Notes under the pieces: generated by a model
Database searches by the model: none
What the model saw: only the letters and a program-made list of their open reading frames with translations
Told to the model about the DNA's origin: nothing
Source of the DNA: an uncultured Candidatus Actinomarina sp.
GTDB lineage: Bacteria; Actinomycetota; Acidimicrobiia; Actinomarinales; Actinomarinaceae
Direction: 5' to 3'
Assembly: GCA_902593795.1 (NCBI GenBank)
Contig: CACJJR010000001.1
Coordinates: forward strand, 260,647-312,580
DNA length: 51,934 bases
Program-made: the position numbers and the translations under genes
Shown here: piece after piece, positions 16,346 through 24,643 of the stretch
Numbering within the stretch: position 1 is the first letter of the stretch
How the letters are laid out: each line of letters begins with the position of its first letter

Positions 16346-17179
16346 ATGGAAGAACTTCTTTTCTCAATAACCTATCCTCCAATACCTATTACCCAAATAG
16401 GGCCTGTTGCATTATCGCTGCACGGTGTTTTTGCAGCTGTTGGTTTTTATTTTGGTGCAAATCATGCATTGAAACTTTCTGAAGAAGATGGTGCTGATAC
16501 TGAACTGTTTTCTGAAGCATTTACTTGGGCTATTTTTGGTGCAATCCTAGGCGCAAGATTTTTTACTATTCCTGCTCAGTGGTATGCCAATCCTAATTAT
16601 GGATTGGACGATATATTCACACTTGCAGGAAGCTACTCAATTATGGGTGGTATGGCAGGTGGAATAATCGCTGCTTATTTAAAAATAACAGTATTAAATA
16701 AGCAAGATTTTAAACAATATGGTGATTATGCTGCAACAGGTTTGATACTAGGAACAGTGATTGGCAGAATTGGAGATTTAGCAATTGTCGAACACTTAGG
16801 AAGAGAAACAAATTTCTTTTTGGGTTATGAAATAAAACCAGGTTACGATGTAGCCCCTCAACACAACTCACTTGAGTGCTTTGAGCCTTTAACAACTTGT
16901 GGAACTTTTCATCATGTTGCCATGTACGATCTCCTACTTGCATTGCTAATCTTTTATATATTTAGAAACTTTCAGACTCGCTTTACTTTTGGAAAAGGTT
17001 CTTGGATAGGCTTGTGGGCTGTATGGTATGGGTCACAAAGGGCTGTTCTAGACACACTAAGATTTGGAATGGGTGATTCAACCATAGGAATCTTTACTTG
17101 GAACCAAATTGGTGGGTTGATGCTTGCTTTAATTGGATTAATTATTTTTTTAAAAAATAAAGATACTAAAACAAGCTAA
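16346..17179 (+). CDS. lgt: Lgt-family prolipoprotein diacylglyceryl transferase, divergent
   Basis: Lgt transfers diacylglycerol from phosphatidylglycerol to the lipobox Cys of lipoproteins. The 277-residue protein has the family start (YPPIPITQIGPVALSLHG), about seven membrane helices, the SIMGGMAGGIIAAYL helix and the signature region GRIGDLAIVEHLGRETNFFL. In well-studied Lgt proteins the signature reads G-R-x-G-N-F-x-N-x-E; here the essential Asn is Asp, while the Arg, Glu and following G-R are kept. The usual H-P-x-x-L-Y-E motif is replaced by HHVAMYD, and the late Arg/Glu pair reads YGSQRAVLDTLR. It could be a clade-specific Lgt or a paralogue with another acyl or glyceryl transfer role. 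Lipoproteins such as CtaC in this window need an Lgt. Confidence 0.75.
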   Translation: MEELLFSITYPPIPITQIGPVALSLHGVFAAVGFYFGANHALKLSEEDGADTELFSEAFTWAIFGAILGARFFTIPAQWYANPNYGLDDIFTLAGSYSIMGGMAGGIIAAYLKITVLNKQDFKQYGDYAATGLILGTVIGRIGDLAIVEHLGRETNFFLGYEIKPGYDVAPQHNSLECFEPLTTCGTFHHVAMYDLLLALLIFYIFRNFQTRFTFGKGSWIGLWAVWYGSQRAVLDTLRFGMGDSTIGIFTWNQIGGLMLALIGLIIFLKNKDTKTS

Positions 17180-18089
17180 TAAGAAACAGGACATACAAAG
17201 CAATAAAGACATATCCAAGTATCGAATTCCTCTTAATTATATTTCTTGATAAAAATATGACAACAAAAGAAACAAAGTACATTATAAAAAGTTGATAGTC
17301 AATTGCAGAACTTATTTCTCCTGGACTAATCATTATGGCTGCTCCACCGACTAATCCAATGTTGAACAAGTTTGAACCAAAAATATTTCCAAAGACTATA
17401 TCCGGTTTTCTCATTTTTGCTGCAGATATTGTGCCAGCAACTTCTGGCAAGCTAGTACCAATTGCAATAATTGTTGACCCTATAACCAATGAAGAGATTC
17501 CAAATATTGATGCAATCTCAACTGCATTCTCTACTACTAACTGACTTCCATAGAGAGTTGCAACTAATGACATTCCGCCTCTTAACCAAATATAACTTTT
17601 CTCTTCTTCCATTAAGCCTTCTTCATCATCGCTTTCTGAACTTATCATTTTATAAATTACATACAGAACTAAAACGAGAAGAGCTATACCAAGTAAAAAT
17701 GGAAATTTATTTGTAAGTAAATAAGTTGAAACAAAAATTGTAGTTAATATTGCCATCCAGGTGGGGCTGATTTTATTCAAATTTATTTTTTTTGAATAAT
17801 CCTTTGGCAACGCAAGGTAAAGAACTGCAACTACTAGTAATGAATTTGCAATATTAGAACCCACTATATTTCCAATTCCAAGATCTAAGTCACCTTTTAA
17901 AGCTGCACGCGTACTTGCAAACAGTTCTGGGGCAGAAGTGCCAAAACCAATAAAGGTGGCACCAACTATTGAACTTGGAAGTTTAAATTTTAATGCAATT
18001 TGAATCGCAGAACTGACCATTTCATCGGCCCCTTTTACCAAAAGAACCAAACCAATAGAAAATCCAAAAAGAAGAATGATTATGTCCAT
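17166..18089 (-). CDS. CaCA-family Na+/Ca2+ exchanger (YrbG-like)
   Basis: This 307-residue inner-membrane antiporter has about ten helices and the two inverted alpha repeats of the CaCA superfamily. The first repeat has FIGFGTSAPELFASTRAALKG followed by GNIVGSNIANSLLVVAVL; the second has IIAIGTSLPEVAGTISAA followed by FGNIFGSNLFNIGLVGG. The Glu in each P-E motif coordinates the cation. An acidic cytoplasmic loop (about residues 148-163) splits the halves. The family exchanges Ca2+ for Na+ (sometimes with K+), and the ion is not determined here. Its 3' end overlaps the convergent lgt-like gene by 14 bases. Confidence 0.9.
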   Translation of the reverse strand: MDIIILLFGFSIGLVLLVKGADEMVSSAIQIALKFKLPSSIVGATFIGFGTSAPELFASTRAALKGDLDLGIGNIVGSNIANSLLVVAVLYLALPKDYSKKINLNKISPTWMAILTTIFVSTYLLTNKFPFLLGIALLVLVLYVIYKMISSESDDEEGLMEEEKSYIWLRGGMSLVATLYGSQLVVENAVEIASIFGISSLVIGSTIIAIGTSLPEVAGTISAAKMRKPDIVFGNIFGSNLFNIGLVGGAAIMISPGEISSAIDYQLFIMYFVSFVVIFLSRNIIKRNSILGYVFIALYVLFLISLF

Positions 18090-18098
18090 TATTTAAAT

Positions 18099-18917
18099 TT
18101 ACTCTTTAGAGTCTCTCCAAGCGATCCATTCTTTTACTTGTGTAAGGTCGTAAGAAGGTCCATTAACAGCTAATGTAATTTCTGTTGCACCAGCATCTAG
18201 CAAATCATCGGCTAAGTCAATTCTTTTAATATCAATCCCAATTGATCTACCAATCTCACTAGGATCTCTGCCTACTTTTTCACACCAATTGTTTAGTACG
18301 CTGTTTTTGTGTGCCACAGTTTCTATTCCACTTCTCTCTTCTGTTTTTGTTGCAAACCCGTGCCAAATATCTGCGTATTGAGCCACTAGTCTTAAGGTAA
18401 CTTTCTCACCACCACCACCTATAAGAATTGGAATTTTACGTTTTGGTTGTGGGTCTAGTTTATCCATTCTGGTTACAATTCGTTCAAGTGATTTTTCCAA
18501 TTCTTTCAATCTCCATATAGCTGTTCCAAATTCATAGCCATATTCTTCATAATCCTGCTCAAACCATCCTGAACCAATTCCAAAAATCAATCTACCATCT
18601 GAAATATGGTCGACTGTTCTTGCCATATCAGCTAAAAGTTCAGGATTTCTATATGAGTTGCAAGTAACTAAAGGTCCAATTTCAACAGAACTTGTTACTT
18701 CTGCCCAACTAGATAGCATAGTCCAACATTCAAAATGCTTACCTTCACGTCTTTCTCCTTCTTCCCACTGAGTGCCATCTTCTTTATAAAGTGGATAAAA
18801 ATGGTCCCAGTTGTAAATAACATCTGCGCCAATTTTTTCTGACTCTAATGCGGCTGTTCTGATTTGGTCATATTCAGCATGTTGTGGTTGTAAAAATACA
18901 GCTATCCTTGGTTTCAT
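18099..18917 (-). CDS. F420-type LLM-class oxidoreductase
   Basis: The 272-residue protein is a luciferase-like monooxygenase-fold (TIM barrel) oxidoreductase of the group that usually uses deazaflavin F420 in Actinobacteria. Markers are the N-terminal IAVFLQPQHAEYDQIRTAA, LVTCNSYRNPELLADMARTV followed by ISDGRLIFGIGSGWFEQDY, and KIPILIGGGGEKVTLRLVAQ with an A-D-I-W-H/N element. The cofactor is inferred from the family, and the substrate is unknown. A textbook Shine-Dalgarno, AAGGAG, lies seven bases before the ATG (18924-18929 on the minus strand), which is rare in this window. It lies 10 bases downstream of pepN on the same strand. Confidence 0.87.
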   Translation of the reverse strand: MKPRIAVFLQPQHAEYDQIRTAALESEKIGADVIYNWDHFYPLYKEDGTQWEEGERREGKHFECWTMLSSWAEVTSSVEIGPLVTCNSYRNPELLADMARTVDHISDGRLIFGIGSGWFEQDYEEYGYEFGTAIWRLKELEKSLERIVTRMDKLDPQPKRKIPILIGGGGEKVTLRLVAQYADIWHGFATKTEERSGIETVAHKNSVLNNWCEKVGRDPSEIGRSIGIDIKRIDLADDLLDAGATEITLAVNGPSYDLTQVKEWIAWRDSKE

Positions 18918-18923
18918 TGTTTT

Positions 18924-18929
18924 CTCCTT
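18924..18929 (-). promoter_or_regulatory. canonical Shine-Dalgarno (AAGGAG)
   Basis: Read on the minus strand, AAGGAG ends six bases before the ATG at 18917 of the LLM oxidoreductase gene. Strong ribosome sites are uncommon in this window, and this one belongs to an internal operon gene. It shows that Shine-Dalgarno-led translation does operate in the organism. Confidence 0.75.
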
Positions 18930-21441
18930 ATAAATTAAATTTAGTATTAATTAGATCTTCCTTTATTAAGTTTTTAAACTTTATATTTGCATCCATTCTT
19001 TCAATTTTTTGTTTGGTAATTTTTTCAGCCGATGGGAGTGGATTCTCTTTAATAAAGATTTTAATTTCCTCACTTAGCGATTCATCATATATTGATGATA
19101 ATGAATCAAGAATTCGTGAAGAAGTCCATCCAGGCATTACTTCTAGTAAACTATTCCAATTATTTTTAATTTCAAGAAAAGCTGAAGATGCATTTTTGGT
19201 ATTTGAAAGCAAAGTAGCAATTATATATGGGGCATCAGCACCTCTTATTGATTGATTTAAAATTGCTCCAATGACTTTTTTTGGAGCATTGGGATCACTC
19301 AATGTTCCAATAACCCCTCTGTATCTTGCTTCGATTTGAGGTGATGTTGAGTTTTTTAGCTTTTCAATATATCGATCTGTTGAAATTTCCTCATTCATGC
19401 CAGCGATATAAAGCACTAAATTAAAATAATTTCCATCAACATAGTTTTCATAAGCATTTGAATTAAATTGGTCAGAAAAATTATTTATAAAATTAGAATC
19501 TTCGGTTATTTTCGCATAGGTCCCACAGAGTAGGGACTTTAATTGTGATTCCTCTTGATTAAAGTCTGAACTGTAATCAAAACCAAGCTTTTCAATTAAT
19601 GGATAACTAAAGTCTTTAACATAATTTTTGAATTCTTCACTATTATCAATTTTCGCAAAAGTAGAAAAGATACTACTGATTAATGACCAAGTGTTTATTT
19701 CTTCTTCATTGGCATATAAATTTAAAAGCCTCAAGAATAACTTAAGTGAAAGTTCACCAGTTCTCAAGGCCATCCACGAATCTTCAAGAATTCGATATTT
19801 CTCATTAATATCAAGCTTTTCGAAATCTGCAATTATCATTTCAAACAATTCTTCACTATATGCTGAATGGAAAAATGACCATCCACCATTATTTATAAAT
19901 GGAACTTTTCCATCGATATCTATAATTTGAGATTTTGAGACAATAACCTCTTTTATAATTGTCCCGTTATCTAAACATCGTATATTTAAAGGCACACTCC
20001 AAAGTGAGTCGTCAGTATCTCCATCAATAAGATATTTTTTTTGTGAGATTTTAAAACTATCTCCTACTTTTTCTATTTTTACTATTGGGTAACCTTCTTG
20101 CTTTATCCATGTTGGAAGGATTTCACTTAAGTTATAAGAACTTGAATTTGTAAGTTCATTCCAAAGATCTGACGAGTGGGTATTTTTATATTCATATTTA
20201 TTAAGGTAGTTTCGTACACCCTCTTTGAAACTCTCTTCACCAATAAATGTTTCAAACATTCGAAGCACAGTAGACCCCTTTTGATAAGTTAAAACGTCGA
20301 ACATTTCTTCTGCTTCTTCAGGGGATTTAACTTCGAACTCTACAGGCCTAGATGATTTTAAGGAGTCTACTCCAAAACCCCTTGATCTATCTTGGTTCAT
20401 CTCGTTCCATAATTTAAATTCAGGATAAGTAGCTTCAGATGCAATCACTTCCATTAAGCTTGCAAAGGCCTCATTTAGCCAGATACCATCCCACCAGTTC
20501 ATGGTTACAAGGTCACCGAACCACATATGCGCAAGCTCATGTGCGATAACAGAAATAGATCTTGATAGTTCGGATCTAGTTGCTTTTTCTACATCTATTA
20601 ATAGCAGAGTTTCTCTAAAGGTGACTGCTCCCACATTTTCCATCGCGCCCATTGCAAAATCGGGGACTGCAATTAGGTCTAGTTTTGACCCTGGATAGTC
20701 AATTCCATAATATTCTTCAAAAAAATCCAGAATTTTTATAGCAGCAGCCCCAGCGTAAGCAGCTTGATCAGCAAACCCTGGTCTATGTACTATTCCAACA
20801 TCTGTAGTTTTTGATTTACCTATTTTTGTAACTTCAAGAGGCCCAACAACAAAAGCAACTAAATATGTAGACATTCTCATAGAGTCAACAAATTTTGTTG
20901 TCGTTCTATTATTTTCGGAAGATTCACTTAATACCTTTTCGTTACTTACCCTTATTAATTCACTATTGGTTGTTAGAGATATAGAAAATACAGCTTTAAA
21001 TTCAGGTTCATCCCAGCAGGGGAAAGCCATTCTTGCTGCAGTTGGCTCAAACTGTGTTGTTGCAATCCAAATATCATTATCATCTTTATCTTTAAAACTA
21101 CTTCTGTAGAAACCTCTTAGTTCGTCAACAATTTTGGCCTCAAACTCCAAATAAAGTTGCCAATCACCTTTTGTAATTTGATCTTCAAAAACTAACGAAA
21201 TTCTTTCTTCATCAGGCAGATAGTCGACAGATGCTTCAATATGTTCACCTGAGTCATTTTCTATGAAAGCACTTCCTACATCAATTCCAAGTGCATTGAG
21301 CTGAAGTTCTTTTGTTTCGTCAACTATTTCTAGAAAAACTATTTCTTTGCCTTTGTACTTAAATTGATCTAAGGAGATATCTAGATTTATCTCATATCTA
21401 TTTGGGATTGCTGTTTTAGGAAGTCTGATTTTTTCATTCAT
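18928..21441 (-). CDS. pepN: aminopeptidase N, M1 family
   Basis: The zinc aminopeptidase removes N-terminal residues from peptides in the cytoplasm; no signal peptide is visible. At 837 residues it has the complete M1 plan: a beta N-terminal domain, the substrate-gripping GAMEN motif (265-269) in the sequence AMGAMENVGAVTF, the zinc motif HELAH (301-305) with Glu324 in WLNEAFASLME, a linking beta domain and a helical C-terminal ERAP1-like domain. All catalytic residues are intact. It lies 10 bases upstream of the LLM gene and 25 bases downstream of gnd. Confidence 0.95.
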   Translation of the reverse strand: MNEKIRLPKTAIPNRYEINLDISLDQFKYKGKEIVFLEIVDETKELQLNALGIDVGSAFIENDSGEHIEASVDYLPDEERISLVFEDQITKGDWQLYLEFEAKIVDELRGFYRSSFKDKDDNDIWIATTQFEPTAARMAFPCWDEPEFKAVFSISLTTNSELIRVSNEKVLSESSENNRTTTKFVDSMRMSTYLVAFVVGPLEVTKIGKSKTTDVGIVHRPGFADQAAYAGAAAIKILDFFEEYYGIDYPGSKLDLIAVPDFAMGAMENVGAVTFRETLLLIDVEKATRSELSRSISVIAHELAHMWFGDLVTMNWWDGIWLNEAFASLMEVIASEATYPEFKLWNEMNQDRSRGFGVDSLKSSRPVEFEVKSPEEAEEMFDVLTYQKGSTVLRMFETFIGEESFKEGVRNYLNKYEYKNTHSSDLWNELTNSSSYNLSEILPTWIKQEGYPIVKIEKVGDSFKISQKKYLIDGDTDDSLWSVPLNIRCLDNGTIIKEVIVSKSQIIDIDGKVPFINNGGWSFFHSAYSEELFEMIIADFEKLDINEKYRILEDSWMALRTGELSLKLFLRLLNLYANEEEINTWSLISSIFSTFAKIDNSEEFKNYVKDFSYPLIEKLGFDYSSDFNQEESQLKSLLCGTYAKITEDSNFINNFSDQFNSNAYENYVDGNYFNLVLYIAGMNEEISTDRYIEKLKNSTSPQIEARYRGVIGTLSDPNAPKKVIGAILNQSIRGADAPYIIATLLSNTKNASSAFLEIKNNWNSLLEVMPGWTSSRILDSLSSIYDESLSEEIKIFIKENPLPSAEKITKQKIERMDANIKFKNLIKEDLINTKFNL

Positions 21442-21466
21442 TAAGAAATATTAGTAAGAATATAAA

Positions 21467-22819
21467 TCAATCCCAGTCCAAGTGAATAAATTCATCAGAA
21501 TTGTTTAACTGGACTTGGTGTGCTCCAAAATAATCTCTCTGAGCTTGAATTAAAGATGATGGGTTGAAGCTATTTGTAGTTCCTACGAACCAGTTGTATG
21601 AAGATGTTATAACTGGAATAGAAACACTCCCATCTACACATGTCTTAATAACTTTCTTTATGCTTTCAAGATTTTCTAAAAGTGTATTATGAACAAACTC
21701 AGAAGAGGTCAACGCATTTGACAAGTTTAAATCACCCAACTCCTTCAGTAAATCAGAGCGTATAATGCAACCTGCAGACCAGTTTTGTAAAACTTCTTTT
21801 AAATCTATCTCTAAATTTTCAATTGAACTTATATGCTCTATAAATAATAACCCCTGAGCCATGGTTGCAAGTCTTGCAAAATAGATTGTATTGCTGAGAG
21901 ACTCTATATCGATATCAATTTCTTTTTCTTCTAATTTTTCATTCCACAAATTTTGAAAATTGCTTTCAACTCTAGCGTTAAATGCTTCATAAATACTTGG
22001 TAAAGGAAATCCATAATTTAAGGAGGTTTCAACAGTAAGTTTACCGGTGCCTTTATGACTTGCTTCTGATCTAATTTGGTCAATTATGTAACCAGATTCA
22101 TTTTTTTTCAGCATTATGTTGGATGTAATTTCAATTAAGTAAGAAGATCTATTTTCTTTTGTAAATTCTTTGAAAAAATTACTAATTTGCTCATTATTAA
22201 AGTTTGCTTTTTTAAGAATGTGAAAAGCTTCAGTAATTATTTGCATTTCTGCATATTCTATTCCATTATGGAGCATTTTTATAAAATGGCCTGTTCCGTG
22301 TCCTTTATAAAATCCAATACTCGGTTTATTGTTGAAAATAGCTGCAATTGAAGAAAGAGAATTTTTTAACTCATTATTAATAGGATTAGACGAGCCTATC
22401 ATCAAGGCCGGGCCTTTTCTTGCACCTTCTTCTCCTCCAGACACACCCATTCCAACAAATTCTATTTCTTTTCTGGAACAGATTTCTCCCAACTCGTTGC
22501 TATCAAGATAGTACGCGTTACCTCCATCAATCAATATATCATTGGGCTCTAAATGCTCTATTAATTTTTTTGCCATATCCAAAGTAGGTTTACCAGATGG
22601 AATTAGCATTAAGATTTTTCTAGGTTTTGGTAAGTTGTTTACAAAATTTTGTATATCTGTAGTTCCGGTTATGTTTCCTTTGGAATCTTTGTTTATTAAT
22701 AAATTAATTTTATCTTCAGATCTATTGAAAACATGGACAGGTATATTATTATCTGAAAAGTTAAGAGCAATATTACTACCCATTACTCCAATACCAATTA
22801 AGCCAATAGTTTCATTCAT
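21467..22819 (-). CDS. gnd: 6-phosphogluconate dehydrogenase (decarboxylating)
   Basis: This enzyme converts 6-phosphogluconate to ribulose 5-phosphate and CO2, making NAD(P)H in the pentose phosphate pathway. The 450-residue protein has an N-terminal Rossmann domain (IGLIGIGVMGSNIALNF), the substrate loop FVGMGVSGGEEGARKGPALM, the catalytic Lys/Asn region FIKMLHNGIEYAEMQ, the family signature around RSEASHKGTGKL and the C-terminal LIQAQRDYFGAHQVQ, whose Arg and His reach into the partner's active site. The cofactor-binding segment reads HVFNRSEDK; choosing NADP or NAD from this would be a guess. Its ATG overlaps the end of hflX by 4 bases. Confidence 0.94.
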   Translation of the reverse strand: MNETIGLIGIGVMGSNIALNFSDNNIPVHVFNRSEDKINLLINKDSKGNITGTTDIQNFVNNLPKPRKILMLIPSGKPTLDMAKKLIEHLEPNDILIDGGNAYYLDSNELGEICSRKEIEFVGMGVSGGEEGARKGPALMIGSSNPINNELKNSLSSIAAIFNNKPSIGFYKGHGTGHFIKMLHNGIEYAEMQIITEAFHILKKANFNNEQISNFFKEFTKENRSSYLIEITSNIMLKKNESGYIIDQIRSEASHKGTGKLTVETSLNYGFPLPSIYEAFNARVESNFQNLWNEKLEEKEIDIDIESLSNTIYFARLATMAQGLLFIEHISSIENLEIDLKEVLQNWSAGCIIRSDLLKELGDLNLSNALTSSEFVHNTLLENLESIKKVIKTCVDGSVSIPVITSSYNWFVGTTNSFNPSSLIQAQRDYFGAHQVQLNNSDEFIHLDWD

Positions 22820-24135
22820 GATAAAAGTTTAACAACATCTTTTTGAAGCAAATTTTCTAAGTAATAATTTCTTATTTTCACAATGACTTCCAATCCGTTT
22901 TCATTATTTTCTACATTAATAATTGAGGAATACTTATGAAGCTTGTCTAAATCTTTTGGTGATATAAGCAATTTAACTTCATTGCTTTCGCCAAAAACAT
23001 TTGTAGTAATCTCAGAAACTAAATTTTCAATGTTTGTTCCTTTGGTTGATGAAACAAATGTTGCGTTTGGATATTTTTCCATCAAAAAATTTAAAGAGGC
23101 TCTATCAATCCTGTCTATCTTATTAAAAACTAATAATTCTGGAACATTGGCTTCAATCTGATCTAATATTTCATGTACTGTATTTATATGCATTTCCGGC
23201 ATTGCAGATGCGGCATCAACAACGTGAATTAATAAATTAGCTTCCTTTACAACTGTTAAAGTTGACTTAAAAGATTCTATTAATGTAGTTGGAAGATTTT
23301 GAATAAACCCTACAGTATCAGAAAGTATTATATGTTCATTTATTCCATCTATTTTTAATTCTCTTTGAAGTGAGTCTACTGTTGCAAAAAGTTCGTTTGC
23401 AACATAGGTTTTTGAAGAAGTTATTTTTTCAAGCATTGTTGATTTGCCTGCATTTGTATAGCCCACTATCGAAACCAGCGGGGTATTGTTTTTCTTCCTA
23501 AAGCTAGACTGCACCTCTCTTTGCTTACTAACTTTTTTGATTTCTCTTTTTAGCTTATTAATTCTATTGTCAATCAATCTTGTATCAGTCTCAAGCTTAG
23601 TCTCGCCAGGACCCCTTGTTCCGATACCACCACCTTGCTGATTTAAAGTTTTACCAAGACCAGCTAATCGTGGTTTGAGATAAATTGAAAGTGCTAATTC
23701 AACCTGTAGACTGGCTTCTTTTGACTGAGCATGCAGGGCAAATATATCTAGAATAAGACCTGTCCTGTCAACAACATCACACTTGAATAAAGCTCTGAGC
23801 TCTTTTTGCTGACTTGGAGTTAACTCGCAATCAAACAACACGACATCGATATCGTTTGCATCTGAAATATCTACCAGTTCTTTTATGGAGCCTTTGCCTA
23901 TAAATGTTTTAGGATCAATTTTTTCGACTCTCTTAGTTTGAATTATGGTTGGACTAGATCCAGCTGTTTCTACTAAATTAACCAACTCTTTTAAAGACTC
24001 CTCTTTGTCAGCTCTTGTTTCATTCTTAAGCACTATTCCAATTAGTAATGCTTTTTGTGTAGTAACAAAAATATCTCTATCAGATACTGTAAGAAGCCTT
24101 CGGTCTGATTGGTTAGGATTTTTTCTTTGATTCAA
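22816..24135 (-). CDS. hflX: GTPase HflX
   Basis: HflX is a ribosome-associated GTPase that splits stalled or stress-hibernating 70S ribosomes. The 439-residue protein has the HflX N-terminal domain with FDCELTPSQQKELRALF and the linker GKTLNQQGGGIGTRGPGE (about 161-178), then a coiled segment. The G domain follows, with P-loop GYTNAGKST (225-233), switch DTVGFIQNLP and the specificity motif NKID. The C-terminal domain is short. The ATG at 24135 follows the preceding gene's stop directly. The neighbours selC and a GroES-like protein give a loose translation/protein-quality theme. Confidence 0.95.
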   Translation of the reverse strand: MNQRKNPNQSDRRLLTVSDRDIFVTTQKALLIGIVLKNETRADKEESLKELVNLVETAGSSPTIIQTKRVEKIDPKTFIGKGSIKELVDISDANDIDVVLFDCELTPSQQKELRALFKCDVVDRTGLILDIFALHAQSKEASLQVELALSIYLKPRLAGLGKTLNQQGGGIGTRGPGETKLETDTRLIDNRINKLKREIKKVSKQREVQSSFRKKNNTPLVSIVGYTNAGKSTMLEKITSSKTYVANELFATVDSLQRELKIDGINEHIILSDTVGFIQNLPTTLIESFKSTLTVVKEANLLIHVVDAASAMPEMHINTVHEILDQIEANVPELLVFNKIDRIDRASLNFLMEKYPNATFVSSTKGTNIENLVSEITTNVFGESNEVKLLISPKDLDKLHKYSSIINVENNENGLEVIVKIRNYYLENLLQKDVVKLLS

Positions 24136-24465
24136 TTATTTCATTATAGGTAGTTGGCCATTTTCAGATGCTTCTGATAGTTCCTCTTCTGCAATTATTT
24201 GAGACTCTCTAACTGCAAGTACTACCTTTCCCGTTGGAGGCCAAATGAATTTCCAAGCAGCGCTAGCTACAGCCCAAAATTGTTGCCCACTATCCACATC
24301 AATTAAAGGAAGCGCCTCTGAAGTTTTTTCACTACCGGCAGGCACCAAGAGTCCAGACTTTGTAATAGTTTCTTCTTTTAAATGCCCAACCCTCCAGCCT
24401 GGGGAAACTTTAAATCCAGCAGGAGCATGTTGGATGTCATCAATTAAGCTTTTTTCTTCTGCCAT
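24136..24465 (-). CDS. small protein with weak chaperonin-10 (GroES) likeness
   Basis: I use the ATG at 24465 (109 residues), because a longer frame to 24585 would translate the tRNA gene. The central part PGWRVGHLKEETITKSGLLVP recalls the GroES core (R-V-x-V-x-x-E-E-x-x-x-K-T-x-x-G-I-x-x-P), and the later VVLAVRESQIIAEEE recalls the GroES C-terminal strand (l-R-E-s-D-I-L-A). The middle differs: it contains a Trp-rich stretch, FWAVASAAWKFIWPP, not found in true GroES. It may therefore be a GroES-fold protein with a new partner. No groEL is nearby. It lies 36 bases after selC and directly before hflX on the same strand, so all three could share a transcript. The function is unknown. Confidence 0.55.
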   Translation of the reverse strand: MAEEKSLIDDIQHAPAGFKVSPGWRVGHLKEETITKSGLLVPAGSEKTSEALPLIDVDSGQQFWAVASAAWKFIWPPTGKVVLAVRESQIIAEEELSEASENGQLPIMK

Positions 24466-24501
24466 TTTCTTATAATAAACACTAAATTTATATAAAAGTA
24501 G

Positions 24502-24593
24502 CGGAGGTGGACAGGAATCGAACCTGCCAAAGACTTTTACACCTTTCAACAGTTTTGAAGACTGTGGAGCCCACCAGGCGCTCATTCACCTCC
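24502..24593 (-). tRNA. selC: tRNA-Sec (anticodon UCA)
   Basis: Read on the minus strand, the 92-base gene starts GGAGGTG and ends CACCTCC plus discriminator G, which pair as the acceptor stem. A GAGC/GCTC D-stem is followed by the anticodon arm ACAGT-CTTCAAA-ACTGT, whose loop centre TCA reads UGA. A long variable arm follows (AAAG...CTTT around ten bases), then the T-arm GCAGG-TTCGATT-CCTGT. The long extra arm, UCA anticodon and extended acceptor/T stack identify a selenocysteine tRNA rather than tRNA-Ser or a suppressor. CCA is not encoded (CTA follows the discriminator). It implies SelA, SelB, SelD and at least one selenoprotein elsewhere; none of these genes is in the window. Confidence 0.93.
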
Positions 24594-24605
24594 GTATTAA
24601 GACTA

Positions 24606-24611
24606 GTTATA
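24606..24611 (-). promoter_or_regulatory. candidate -10 box (TATAAC) for selC
   Basis: On the minus strand TATAAC lies twelve bases before the 5' end of tRNA-Sec, a suitable distance for transcription to start a few bases ahead of the tRNA. I see no convincing -35 element at 16-18 bases. The 50-base interval 24594-24643 would therefore carry two back-to-back promoters, one for selC and one for the HTH gene. Confidence 0.35.
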
Positions 24612-24630
24612 TAAAAAATTTTTAATTGAA

Positions 24631-24636
24631 TAGAAT
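24631..24636 (+). promoter_or_regulatory. candidate -10 box (TAGAAT) for the leaderless HTH gene
   Basis: TAGAAT is followed by seven bases and the ATG at 24644, with no Shine-Dalgarno. This spacing places transcription start at the initiation codon. A TTG in the same frame at 24626 would lie upstream of the box and is not needed. Confidence 0.4.
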
Positions 24637-24643
24637 TAAAGTA

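Noticed and set aside
24466-24585. Upstream extension of the GroES-like frame to 24585
   Set aside because: It would translate the tRNA-Sec gene; the ATG at 24465 is the sensible start.
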